DNA of 64,000 bases from Haloarcula sebkhae. Lineage in GTDB: Archaea > Halobacteriota > Halobacteria > Halobacteriales > Haloarculaceae. Made by a program: the position numbers and the translations under genes. The notes beneath the pieces are model-generated. The model was not told the origin of the DNA. It saw nothing but the letters and a program-made list of their open reading frames with translations, and did not search any database. The stretch's first letter is position 1, and the number at the start of each line of letters is the position of its first letter. The stretch lies in NCBI RefSeq assembly GCF_014647415.1, contig NZ_BMPD01000001.1, forward strand, positions 62,001 through 126,000, written 5' to 3'. Shown here piece after piece: positions 25,652-34,086 of this stretch.

Positions 25652-26311
25652 ATGGCATTCAGCGACCACCTGCTCGACATCGGTGAGGACATCTGGGACG
25701 CACAGAAGGACCACCCGTTCGTTCGCGAACTGGCCGACGGGACGCTCGACGAGGCGGCATTCAAACACTGGGTGAAACAGGACTACCGATACCTGCAAGA
25801 CTACGCACGGTTGTTCGCGCTCGCTGGGGCGACGGCCGGCGACGAGTCGACGATGACACACCTGCTCGGGGTCGCCCACCAGGTGCTCGACACCGAGATG
25901 GACCTGCATCGGGAGTTCGCATCGGACTACGGCATTTCGCGGCGCGAGCTGGAGTCGACCGAGAAGGCTCCGACGTGTCTGTCGTACACGAACTTCCTCG
26001 TTCGGACGGCCTACGAGGGACACGAGGCGGAGATCGCCGCCGCGCTGTACCCCTGTATGCAGGGCTACCTCGACGTGGCCGAACACATGGCTGACCTGGC
26101 CGACGGCGAACACCGGTACACGCCGTTCATCGAGATGTACACCAGCGACGACTTCCGGGAGGCGACGGGGTGGTGTCGGGCGTACGTCGACCGCTGTGGC
26201 GAGCGCTATCCCGGCCAACACGATGCCATGGAAGACGCGTTCCGCACGAGCGCGAAACTCGAACATCGGTTCTGGGAGATGGCCTACACGCAGGAGGGGT
26301 GGGAGCTATGA
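25652..26311 (+). CDS. tenA: TenA family aminopyrimidine hydrolase, Cys type
   Basis: 219 residues, the usual TenA length. Residues 'FKHWVKQDYRYLQDYARLFA' form the classical TenA core. Cys135 in 'LYPCMQGYLD' matches the catalytic cysteine of TenA_C enzymes (Cys135 in B. subtilis numbering) and Glu near 'KLEHRFWEM' matches the catalytic acid. TenA hydrolyses amino-HMP derived from broken thiamine so it can be reused for thiamine synthesis. The gene leads a coupled set (tenA, tenA-like, symporter, small peptide) and its stop overlaps the next start by 4 nt. Confidence 0.9.
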   Translation: MAFSDHLLDIGEDIWDAQKDHPFVRELADGTLDEAAFKHWVKQDYRYLQDYARLFALAGATAGDESTMTHLLGVAHQVLDTEMDLHREFASDYGISRRELESTEKAPTCLSYTNFLVRTAYEGHEAEIAAALYPCMQGYLDVAEHMADLADGEHRYTPFIEMYTSDDFREATGWCRAYVDRCGERYPGQHDAMEDAFRTSAKLEHRFWEMAYTQEGWEL

Positions 26312-27072
26312 CAGGCGAGACGTACGCGGCGTACGCCGAACACACAGACGAGCCCCGGTTTACTGACTGGCTCCGGGAACAGAGTCAGCCGGACTGGGAC
26401 GCCGCTGTCGAGCACCGATTTGTCAAGGAACTCGGGGCCGGAACGCTCGACGAAGACGCGTTCGCCGAGTATCTGGTACAGGACTACGCGTTCGTCGACG
26501 AACTCGTCGGCACATTCGGCCACGCGGTCGGACAGGCACCGGATATGGCCGCCAAGCGGCAGCTTGTGGAGTTCCTCGATACCGTGACCGACGAGGAAGA
26601 CGACTACTTCGAGCGCTCCTTTGCTGCGCTGGGTGTCGCGGACGAGCGCTGGCAGGACCCGGAGCCGACGGATGCAACGGCGGCGTTCATCGACCTACCG
26701 GGTCGCGCTGCCCGAGAAGGCGGATACGCAGAGACGCTGGCCGTCCTCGTTCCGGCAGAGTGGATATACGAGTCGTGGGCGACGGCGGCTGCCACGGCCC
26801 ACGGTGACCCGGACAGCGATGGGCTTCCCAGCGCGGGGATGGGACTGCCGTTCTACTTCGCCGAGTGGGTCGACCTCCACGCCGTCGACTCCTTCGTCGC
26901 GTTCGTCGACTGGCTCCGGGGCGAACTCGACGCCATCGGACCGACACTTTCGCCCCACCGGGAAGCCCGCGTCGCGTCGTTGTTCGACCGCACGGTCATG
27001 CTCGAACGACAGTTCTTCGAGACGGCCTACGAGAAGCCCCAAGCAACAGTCGACAGCGAGGTGAGTCCGTAG
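26308..27072 (+). CDS. TenA family protein lacking catalytic Cys (TenA_E-like)
   Basis: 254 residues. TenA core 'FAEYLVQDYAFVDELVGTFG', but the position of the catalytic Cys is Ala150 in 'LVPAEWIYESWA', followed by Glu/Trp/Tyr. This matches the TenA_E clade, which uses Glu instead of Cys. The C-terminal Glu ('MLERQFFETAY') is kept. TenA_E proteins are reported to act earlier in the same salvage route, on formylamino-HMP, so the pair may act in sequence; this is an inference. The ATG overlaps the previous stop (ATGA), with an SD-like GGAGGGGT upstream; the TAG directly precedes the ATG of the symporter. Confidence 0.85.
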   Translation: MTGETYAAYAEHTDEPRFTDWLREQSQPDWDAAVEHRFVKELGAGTLDEDAFAEYLVQDYAFVDELVGTFGHAVGQAPDMAAKRQLVEFLDTVTDEEDDYFERSFAALGVADERWQDPEPTDATAAFIDLPGRAAREGGYAETLAVLVPAEWIYESWATAAATAHGDPDSDGLPSAGMGLPFYFAEWVDLHAVDSFVAFVDWLRGELDAIGPTLSPHREARVASLFDRTVMLERQFFETAYEKPQATVDSEVSP

Positions 27073-28581
27073 ATGGTCTCCTCCGCTGTCGTTCTCGGCC
27101 TGACCGCGGCGACCGTCCTCGTGTTCACGGGCGTCGGCCTCTTCGCCGCACGCGGCCGCATCGATTCGGTTGAGACGTACATCTCTGCTCGTGACTCAGC
27201 CGGCAGCGGAACCCTCGCTGCGACGGTCATCGCGTCGATGATGGGCGTCTGGATTCTGCTGAGTCCGGCAGAGGCCGGGGCCGCGTTCGGCGGACTCCCC
27301 GCCGTGCTGGGCTACGCCATCGGCAGCGCGATTCCCCTCGTCCTCTTTATCCCGGTCGGCGCTCGCATCCGCGAGGTGATGCCCGCGGGCCACTCGCTGA
27401 CGGAGTTCGCCTACGCCCGCTTCGGGTCCGGAATGTACCTGCTCGTCCTGCTGGTCTCAGTGTTCTACATGTTCATCTTCCTCGCCGCGGAGATGACTGG
27501 CATCGCTGGCGCGCTCGCGCTCGTCGCAGATGTGCCGCTCTGGCAGACCTCGCTGCTCATCGGCGGCTTCGTCCTCGTCTACACGACCTACGGCGGCCTG
27601 CTTGCCAGCATCGTCACCGACACCGTCCAGACGCTGGTCATCCTCCCGCTTCTGGCCGTCGGCTTCGCCGGTGCGCTCCTCTCACTTGGTGGCACGAGCG
27701 AGTTCCACGCGACGGTGGTGTCGGCGGACCCGACACTGCTCGACCCGACGTTCGGTCCTGGTCTGCAGTTCGGGCTGTACGTGGCCTTCGCGCTTCTGGG
27801 CGCGAATATGCTGAATCAGGGCGTCTGGCAGCGGGTGTACGCCGCCGACGGGGATGGCGCCTTGCGGCGTGGGATGGGAATCGCCGCCATCGTCGTCGTC
27901 CCGATGCTCCTGCTCGCCGGTCTGTTCGGTATCGCAGCCGCGGGGCTGGGCCTCACTGAGTCCGGCTCCGCCAGCATCGCCTTCTTCCTCGTGGTAGCGG
28001 AGGCGTTCCCGACGTGGGTGACCCTCGCCATCGTCGTCCTCGCTGTGTTGCTGGTGATGAGTTCGGCCGATACCATGTTCAACGCTATCGCCAGCGTCGT
28101 CACGGCTGACCTCGCTCGACTGCTCGACGACCCCGACCAGCGGACCCTGTGGCTCGGCGGCCGTGGGCTGACAGTCGCTGTCGCGCTCGCCGCGATGTTC
28201 ATCGGCGCACAGGGGTACAGCGTCCTCCAGTTGTTCCTGACTGCCGACCTGCTGGCCGCTGGCGTCTTCGTGCCCTTCCTCGCCGGTCTCTACACCGAGC
28301 GGCTCACCGGTCCGGGCGCGGTAGTCTCGGGCATCGCGGGGCTACTCGTCGGGTTCACCTACTTCCCGTCGCTCCGTGGCCTCGTCAGCGCCATACCAGG
28401 CGTCGGGAGTATGCTGCCAGCGCCGTCGTTCCTCATTGCCTTCGCCGGTGCAACGCTCGTCTCGGCCGCTCTCACCGTCGCGGCGACAGTTCTGGGCGGG
28501 GCCGACGCCGACCTCGACGCACTCGGCCGGGAAGTCCGTGCGCTCGACGATCCGGTGGCCGACGGAGGGTCAGAGCAATGA
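27073..28581 (+). CDS. Sodium:solute symporter, candidate thiamine-precursor transporter
   Basis: 502 residues with 13-14 membrane helices; SSS family ('VVYTTYGGLLASIVTDTVQT'-like 'LVYTTYGGLLASIVTDTVQT', 'MSSADTMFNAIASVVTADLA'). It is immediately after the second tenA (TAG-ATG) and overlaps a 42-residue membrane peptide gene, so it belongs to the thiamine salvage operon. Uptake of a pyrimidine such as HMP, or of a thiamine breakdown product, is the natural inference; SSS proteins also carry sugars, amino acids, pantothenate and urea, so context is the only guide. Confidence 0.85.
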   Translation: MVSSAVVLGLTAATVLVFTGVGLFAARGRIDSVETYISARDSAGSGTLAATVIASMMGVWILLSPAEAGAAFGGLPAVLGYAIGSAIPLVLFIPVGARIREVMPAGHSLTEFAYARFGSGMYLLVLLVSVFYMFIFLAAEMTGIAGALALVADVPLWQTSLLIGGFVLVYTTYGGLLASIVTDTVQTLVILPLLAVGFAGALLSLGGTSEFHATVVSADPTLLDPTFGPGLQFGLYVAFALLGANMLNQGVWQRVYAADGDGALRRGMGIAAIVVVPMLLLAGLFGIAAAGLGLTESGSASIAFFLVVAEAFPTWVTLAIVVLAVLLVMSSADTMFNAIASVVTADLARLLDDPDQRTLWLGGRGLTVAVALAAMFIGAQGYSVLQLFLTADLLAAGVFVPFLAGLYTERLTGPGAVVSGIAGLLVGFTYFPSLRGLVSAIPGVGSMLPAPSFLIAFAGATLVSAALTVAATVLGGADADLDALGREVRALDDPVADGGSEQ

Positions 28582-28706
28582 CTCTGCCGGCTATCGTCCC
28601 TCTTGCCGCACTCGGGTCAACAGCGTTCGCGGCGCTGGCCTGGGGGTCGATTCTGCTCGTGCTCGGGGTCTTTCTCGCCGTCGGCTGGCTGGTCCTGACC
28701 GAGTAG
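28578..28706 (+). CDS. 42-residue membrane peptide, likely symporter partner
   Basis: The ATG overlaps the symporter stop (ATGA). The 42 residues are almost wholly hydrophobic with one or two helices ('LAWGSILLVLGVFLAVGW') and end 'VLTE'. Several SSS transporters have such a companion, for example the small YhdT protein next to the pantothenate symporter PanF. It is probably an accessory subunit or stabiliser. The coupling and lack of stops argue for a real gene. Confidence 0.65.
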   Translation: MTLPAIVPLAALGSTAFAALAWGSILLVLGVFLAVGWLVLTE

Positions 28707-28789
28707 CCCGACGGCCGGAAGAGCCTGGACAGAAAGTGGTTCGCGGTAACAGTACACATACTTATCATGATGGGTGGCGGACATCTCGT

Positions 28790-29185
28790 ATGCAGACCTT
28801 CGTGCTCGCGACGAACTCCGAGACAGTCAGCCAGACACTGTGTTCGTATCTCGAAGGCGTCCTCGACCCGGACGACAGCGTCTACGCGGTCAACTCACAG
28901 CGCGGTGGTGACAGCACGTCATCGACAGCGGTCGCCGACGGGAAAGCCGCACTCGAAGTCGTCTCGGACCGACTGGGCGACCAGGTGTCCGTCGAGACCT
29001 ACCAGATAATCCGGGGGAACAGCCCGGCTGCGGACATCTTCGACATCGCCGAGGAAGTCGATGCCGACGAACTCGTCATCGGCGTCCGCAAGCGGAGCCA
29101 AACCGACCGGCTCATCTTCGGCAGCGTCGCCCAGGACATCATGCGGCAGTCGGACTATCCGATGCGGGTCGTGCCACGAGACTGA
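28790..29185 (+). CDS. Universal stress protein (UspA) family
   Basis: 131 residues from ATG 28790; TATA-like CTTATCAT (about 28760) gives a leaderless start. The C-terminal 'ADELVIGVRKRSQTDRLIFG' and 'VAQDIMRQSDYPMRVVP' carry the Usp ATP-binding pattern G-2x-G-9x-G(S/T), with GVRKRS...GSV. The N-terminal half is divergent ('MQTFVLATNSETVSQTL'). It is after the thiamine set but with its own promoter. Confidence 0.85.
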   Translation: MQTFVLATNSETVSQTLCSYLEGVLDPDDSVYAVNSQRGGDSTSSTAVADGKAALEVVSDRLGDQVSVETYQIIRGNSPAADIFDIAEEVDADELVIGVRKRSQTDRLIFGSVAQDIMRQSDYPMRVVPRD

Positions 29186-29241
29186 GCAGCCACTGGCCGC
29201 TGACAACCGACCGCAAAGAAACCGAAAACTGAGTAGCCGGG

Positions 29242-29934
29242 TTATTCGGCCGACTCGTAGTCGTCGAAAGCGTCGATTTCGACGCCTTCGTCGGTGATTT
29301 CGGCAAGCACGACGCCGTTGCCGGACCCGGTGTCACGCTCGGCCGCGGCGTTGACGGCTCGGATCGCAAGACCGCGGGCCTCGTCGAGGGTCATCTCGGG
29401 GTCGTACTGCCCCTCGATGGTCCCCGTTGCGACCATCGTCCCGGAGCCGGTGACGGTGTAGTCGTCTTCGAGCACACCACCGGCTGGGTCGACGCTGTAG
29501 ACGTGGCTGCCCTCTTCGTCGACGCCACCGACGATGGGGTTGATGGCGAAGTACGGGCCGCCGCGAGCGAAGTTGCCCGCAAGCGTCGCCAGCGCGTGGA
29601 TCGAGAGCGGTTCGTCGCGGCGGACCTCGTAGAGGTCGGCCTCGGCGCGAAGCGAGCGGATGAACGACTGGGCCCCGCCGACGCTGCCGACCAGCGTCAT
29701 CGCGGCCGTCGGGTGGATCTGCTCGACCTTCTGGACCTGCTTGTTCGAGACGAAGCGGCCACCGAGAGAGGCACGCCGGTCCGTCGCAATGATGACGCCG
29801 TTCTCCGTCGAGAGACCGACGGTTGTCGTGCCGGTCTTGACGACGTTCTCCTCGTCGCGCCCGCCGTCCTCGTTCGGCAGTGTGCCGACTTCGGGTTCGT
29901 AGGCATCAGTCAGTCGGTTCTCGGGGTCGTGCAT
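29242..29934 (-). CDS. psmB: Proteasome beta subunit
   Basis: 230 residues. Propeptide of about 34 residues, then cleavage before the catalytic Thr in 'KTGTTTVGLSTENGV'. Lys in 'ATDRRAS' region and the conserved 'GSGTMVATGTIEGQ' fit the family. It forms the proteolytic chamber of the archaeal 20S proteasome. Its ATG overlaps by 1 nt the stop of psmA, so the two subunits are coupled. Confidence 0.95.
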   Translation of the reverse strand: MHDPENRLTDAYEPEVGTLPNEDGGRDEENVVKTGTTTVGLSTENGVIIATDRRASLGGRFVSNKQVQKVEQIHPTAAMTLVGSVGGAQSFIRSLRAEADLYEVRRDEPLSIHALATLAGNFARGGPYFAINPIVGGVDEEGSHVYSVDPAGGVLEDDYTVTGSGTMVATGTIEGQYDPEMTLDEARGLAIRAVNAAAERDTGSGNGVVLAEITDEGVEIDAFDDYESAE

Positions 29935-30668
29935 TATTCCTCACCTCCGAGTTCGAACTCTTCAAGCCGCTCGGCGATGTCGTCCTCGGCGAGCTTTTCG
30001 AACTGTTCGCTTTCCACATCGATGGTGGCGATGTCGACACCGGTCGCGTCGAGGCCGTCCTCGTTGACCGAGGCCAGCGCCCGGAGCGCGAGTTCGATGC
30101 CGCCTTCGAGGTCCATCCCCTCGGCGTACTCCTCTTCGAGGAACGACTGGATGTCCTCGCGGGAGCCGCCGATGGCGACGGCCTGCCACTCGTAGGGCGT
30201 CCCCGATGGGTCCGTCTCGAAGAGGCGCGGTTCGCCGTCCTCGATACCGGCGACCAGCAGCGCGACACCGAACGGGCGTGCGCCGCCGGTCTGAGTGTAC
30301 TGCTGGATGTAATCCGTGATCTCCTTGGTCAGGGACTCGACGGAGGCCGGCTCGTCGTAGCGCAGGCGGTTGACCTGTGACTGCCGGCGCGCCACGTCGA
30401 TAAGCTGGCGTGCGTCGGCCACGTGACCCGCGCTAGCGACACCGACGTGGGAATCGATCTCGTGGATCTTCTCGATGCTGTCGCGCTCGATGAGCGGCGA
30501 CCGGGCGTGGCGGTCGGCGGCGATGACCACGCCGTCTTCGGTGCGGACCCCCACGCTGGCGGTTCCGCGCTTGACGGCTTCTCGTGCGTACTCGACCTGA
30601 TAGAGGCGTCCGTCCGGGGAGAAGATGGTAATCCCGCGGTCGTAGGCCTGTTGTTCGTTTCCTTGCAT
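29934..30668 (-). CDS. psmA: Proteasome alpha subunit
   Basis: 244 residues. It has the alpha signature 'YDRGITIFSPDGRLYQVEYA' at the N-terminus and the pore-facing YDRG, and makes the outer rings gating the 20S core. A C-terminal acidic tail is typical of haloarchaea. A TATA-like TATATAAG (about 30709-30716) with a leader of some 20-30 nt precedes the ATG at 30668. First gene of psmA-psmB. Confidence 0.96.
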   Translation of the reverse strand: MQGNEQQAYDRGITIFSPDGRLYQVEYAREAVKRGTASVGVRTEDGVVIAADRHARSPLIERDSIEKIHEIDSHVGVASAGHVADARQLIDVARRQSQVNRLRYDEPASVESLTKEITDYIQQYTQTGGARPFGVALLVAGIEDGEPRLFETDPSGTPYEWQAVAIGGSREDIQSFLEEEYAEGMDLEGGIELALRALASVNEDGLDATGVDIATIDVESEQFEKLAEDDIAERLEEFELGGEE

Positions 30669-30737
30669 AATGTATCGTGTTGTTGTTCACCTGAGGTTAG
30701 GGTTGCTCTTATATAACCGTATCGCGGGCCGCTGCCC

Positions 30738-31076
30738 TCAGAACAGCGGCAGGTCGCCGGTGACGCGGTCCACCAGCTCGTCCTCGGCGGGGCCGACGGC
30801 GAGTGCCGTAACAGTCCCCGGATCGAGCTGTGTGTGGCCGGCGTCCCGGACGACCGCATGCGGCAGGCCTTCGCGCTCGGCCACGTCTGCGAGTTCGAAC
30901 AGCTCGGACTCGCTGGTGGCCTTCAGGACGACTTTCTTCTGCCCCGCGCCCTTCCAGGCTTTCCGGGGTTTCGGGCCGGCGTCCTCGTAGGCCGACAGCG
31001 AGGCGTGGGCAACCTGGGCGGCGAGCTTGCCCTCGCCCATGCCGATGTCGGCCCGCGCGACGATAGCCTGCTTCAT
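30738..31076 (-). CDS. pth2: Peptidyl-tRNA hydrolase 2
   Basis: 112 residues, the length of archaeal Pth2. It recycles peptidyl-tRNA. The motifs '[20 protein letters not shown]', '[13 protein letters not shown]', '[16 protein letters not shown]' and '[20 protein letters not shown]' are complete. The ATG at 31076 lies about 25 nt from a minus-strand TATA (TTTAAGTA, 31097-31104), which sits in a divergent promoter with the Yip1-like gene. Confidence 0.95.
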
Positions 31077-31174
31077 ACGATTACATGGCCACCCGTACTT
31101 AAACTCCCGTCGGACTCCCTCCACGGTTGCACATACCACAGAGTACATACGCCGTGGCCGAGCACACCCCGGAG

Positions 31175-31897
31175 ATGCCCTCCGCCATCCGGACATTCCT
31201 CTTGCGACCGGGGTCGTTCTTCGAACAGCGGCGTGAGCGGCTGAACGGGTACCGTGGCGGTGCCTTCGCTCTTGGGATCGCCGTCGCCGTAACAGCCATT
31301 CTCGGAATCTCGCTGCGGCTGTTCGCCACACAGTTCACCGGCACTGTCGAGCGAGACAACCCCGCACGGCCGCCGGACCAGATGTGCGAAGACGGCGGCG
31401 TCGGCGGAATAACCGTTTCCGGCTGTGACGAACCGGCAACGCAAACTGTCGAAGTCGGGTCGCTCATCTGGGACTATGCGAGTGAGGTCCTTCCGGGGCT
31501 GTTCGTCGGTTTCATCATCGTCTGGATCGGATTGATGCTCAGTTTGTATGTCGGCGCAAAGCTAGCCGGTGGCTTCGGCCGGTTCGGCGAGACAGCGGAG
31601 ATCACTGCCTGGGGACTGCTGCCCTCCGTGGTCGGCGTTGCCGCAGGCGGTGCTGCACTCGTCTTTTTCGCTGCCAATACCGATCTCTCCGCATCTTCGC
31701 CGGAACTGCTGCCCGAACAGGTTCGGCGTCTCCAGAACGGCCTTTCGGGGCTCGTCTTTCTCGCGATACAGGTTGGGACCGCAGCCTGGCAGGCGTACGT
31801 CTGGGCCGGCGGCCTCAGAGTCGTTCACGAGATCAGCAGGTACGCGGCGGTCGCCATCGCTGTCATCGTTGCGACGCTTCCCGTGATCGCCTCATAA
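31175..31897 (+). CDS. Yip1-domain integral membrane protein
   Basis: 240 residues with about five membrane helices. The Yip1 domain is recognised from '[20 protein letters not shown]', '[19 protein letters not shown]' and '[20 protein letters not shown]'. A loop with two cysteines ('DQMCEDGG', 'VSGCDEPA') is predicted outside. Eukaryotic Yip1 proteins act in vesicle traffic; in archaea the role is unknown. The ATG at 31175 was chosen (TACATAC element about 26 nt upstream); a GTG at 31154 is possible. Confidence 0.75.
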
Positions 31898-31938
31898 GAA
31901 TCGGGGAGTTTAGGCTTCCGGCCGCACACGCCACTCTC

Positions 31939-32526
31939 ATGATACTCTCAGATGCGGATATTCTCCGACGGCTGGAGCAGGGTGACCTCGTCGTCGAGCC
32001 GCTCGACGACCCGGACATCCAGATTCAGCCCGCCAGCGTCGATCTCCGTCTCGGGCATGAGTTTCTGGAGTTCCAGCACGCCAACATCCCCTGTATCCAC
32101 CCGAACTCCGAGGACGAAGTCGCCGATTACGTCGAGGAAACCGTCATCGAGGAGGGCGGGGAGTTCATCCTCCACCCCGGTGATTTCGTGCTTGGGACGA
32201 CCCACGAACGGGTCGCCATCCCCGACGACCTCATCGCCCACGTCGAAGGACGCTCGTCGCTGGGCCGGCTGGCAATCGTGGTACACGCGACGGCCGGCCT
32301 GTGTGACCCCGGCTACGAGGGGCAGATCACGCTCGAATTGTCGAACCTCGGCACCGCGCCGGTAGCGCTCACGCCTGGGATGCGAATCTCGCAGCTTACG
32401 TTCACGGAACTCAAGACGCCCGCTGACCGTCCGTACGGGGCCGAACGCGGCTCGAAGTATCAGGGCCAGTCCGGGCCGCAGGCGAGCAAGATACAGGGAG
32501 ATAGAGAATTTGGAGGCGACCAATAG
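31939..32526 (+). CDS. dcd: dCTP deaminase
   Basis: 195 residues. Trimeric dUTPase-like fold with '[20 protein letters not shown]', '[13 protein letters not shown]' and a C-terminal '[15 protein letters not shown]'. It deaminates dCTP to dUTP for thymidylate synthesis; some archaeal forms also hydrolyse dUTP. The ATG at 31939 has a weak TATA (GTTTAGGC) about 28 nt upstream. Its TAG overlaps by 1 nt the GTG start of the HTH-ThiN paralogue, so the two are likely co-expressed. Confidence 0.95.
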   Translation: MILSDADILRRLEQGDLVVEPLDDPDIQIQPASVDLRLGHEFLEFQHANIPCIHPNSEDEVADYVEETVIEEGGEFILHPGDFVLGTTHERVAIPDDLIAHVEGRSSLGRLAIVVHATAGLCDPGYEGQITLELSNLGTAPVALTPGMRISQLTFTELKTPADRPYGAERGSKYQGQSGPQASKIQGDREFGGDQ

Positions 32527-33422
32527 TGCGATTCATCGAGGAAATCGTCGTCGACGACTTCCTGCCGACGTTTCGCTCGCTGCTGGCCGACGCTCTCAGA
32601 GAGCGCGGGCTGACGCAGTCCGAGGTCGCCGACCTGCTGGGAATCAGCCAGAGCGCGGTGTCGAAGTATGTCCACGGCGACGTGGCGCGCCACGAGGACC
32701 TGCTGGCCCACCGCGGGCTGGAAGAACTGGTTGAGCGGCTGGCCGACGGGCTGGCAAATGGCGATATGAGTTCCGTTCAGGCGCTGGTCGAGACAGAAGT
32801 GTTCATCCGCGAACTCGAACAGGGCGGTGTCCTCGCACAGTTACACGAGGACGCGGTCCCGGAACTGGGCGACTACGACGACGAGTTCGCCGTCCACGAC
32901 CCGGACTCACAGCTTCGGACGGCCGAGCGGACGCTCGCCTCGGTGCGGCGCGGACTCAGTGTGCTGGAAAACACGAGCGGGTTCGCGACGCTCATCCCGG
33001 CGGTGGGGTCGAACCTCGTTCAGTGTCTCCCTGACGCCGACAGCATCGACGACGTGGCCGCCGTCCCGGGGCGGATCCTCGACGTGAAAGGACGGGCAAC
33101 GATTCCGTCGGACCCGGAGTTCGGCGTCAGCGAGCACGTCGCGACGCTGTTGCTGGCAGCGCGGGCTGCCGGAAGCGACGCCCGCGCGGTGTTGAACGTC
33201 CGCTACGACGAGTCTGTCGTGGCCACGCTCCGAGACGCGGGCCTCACCGTCGTCGAGTTCGATGCCGAGGAGAGCGTCGAGCCGGCCGTCGCGGCTGCGC
33301 TGGCTGACGACCCGGGGGCCGACGTGCTCTATCACACTGGCGCGATGGGGATCGAGCCGGTGGTGTACCTGCTCGGGGACGACGCCGTATCGGTCGCCGA
33401 AACGGCGCGCGAAATCCTGTGA
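32526..33422 (+). CDS. Second HTH-ThiN protein (ThiR paralogue)
   Basis: 298 residues from a GTG that overlaps the dcd stop. HTH at about 27-52 ('LTQSEVADLLGISQSAVSKY') then a ThiN-like domain ('VAAVPGRILDVKGRATIPSD', 'PEFGVSEHVA', 'YHTGAMGIEPVVYLLG'). It aligns end to end with the ThiR-like protein at 24526-25449 but lacks the 'CDLC' linker cysteines. It may be a regulator for a different cofactor gene set or sense another phosphate ligand. Its stop overlaps the methyltransferase start by 4 nt (GTGA). Confidence 0.8.
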   Translation: MRFIEEIVVDDFLPTFRSLLADALRERGLTQSEVADLLGISQSAVSKYVHGDVARHEDLLAHRGLEELVERLADGLANGDMSSVQALVETEVFIRELEQGGVLAQLHEDAVPELGDYDDEFAVHDPDSQLRTAERTLASVRRGLSVLENTSGFATLIPAVGSNLVQCLPDADSIDDVAAVPGRILDVKGRATIPSDPEFGVSEHVATLLLAARAAGSDARAVLNVRYDESVVATLRDAGLTVVEFDAEESVEPAVAAALADDPGADVLYHTGAMGIEPVVYLLGDDAVSVAETAREIL

Positions 33423-34069
33423 CCGACGCGCAATCGTTCTACGGCCGGTGGGCGCAAGTGTACGACTGGGTAGCGAATGCGCCGGGTGTGGCGTCTTGGC
33501 GCGACCGAGCGGCGGACTCGCTGGCGCTTGCACCCGGCGACACCGTCGTCGAGATGGGCTGTGGCACGGGCGCGAACGTCCCCCGTCTCCGCGAGCGAGT
33601 CGCCCCGGCAGGTCGAGTCGTCGGCATCGACGTGACGCAAAAAATGCTCGACCGCGCCCGCGAGCGGTCCGCGCGGACGGGCGAAAGCGTACACTATGTG
33701 CAGGCCGATGCCGCCCGTCCGCCGATTCGAGAGGCCGATGCCGTTCTGGCGACGTTCGTCGCCGGCATCTTCGAGGACCCCGCGGCGGCGGTCGACGCGT
33801 GGTGTGACAGCGTCGGCACCGGCGGCCGCGTCGCCCTGCTGAACTTCCAGCGGAGCCCCAGCGTTCTCGCCGCGCCACTGAATCTCGTGTTCGAGGGGTT
33901 CGTCCGCCTCTCCGCGCCGGGGACGCGGCTCTCCACGCGGTCACACGCTAGCGCGTTCGAGCGACGGGTGCGGGCGGCCCGCGACCGACTCACCGAGCGG
34001 ACCGTCGACAGGCGGTACGAGACGATGGCCGGCGGCTTCGCCGGACTGCTCAGCGGGACTGTGCCCTGA
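33419..34069 (+). CDS. Class I SAM-dependent methyltransferase
   Basis: 216 residues, GTG start overlapping the HTH-ThiN stop. SAM-binding motif I 'TVVEMGCGTGANVPRL' and motif 'VVGIDVTQKMLDRARE' are clear. The sequence resembles UbiE/COQ5-like small-molecule methyltransferases; the substrate is unknown. Third gene of the dcd operon. Confidence 0.85.
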   Translation: MTDAQSFYGRWAQVYDWVANAPGVASWRDRAADSLALAPGDTVVEMGCGTGANVPRLRERVAPAGRVVGIDVTQKMLDRARERSARTGESVHYVQADAARPPIREADAVLATFVAGIFEDPAAAVDAWCDSVGTGGRVALLNFQRSPSVLAAPLNLVFEGFVRLSAPGTRLSTRSHASAFERRVRAARDRLTERTVDRRYETMAGGFAGLLSGTVP

Positions 34070-34086
34070 CGGGACGGGCCGAATCG

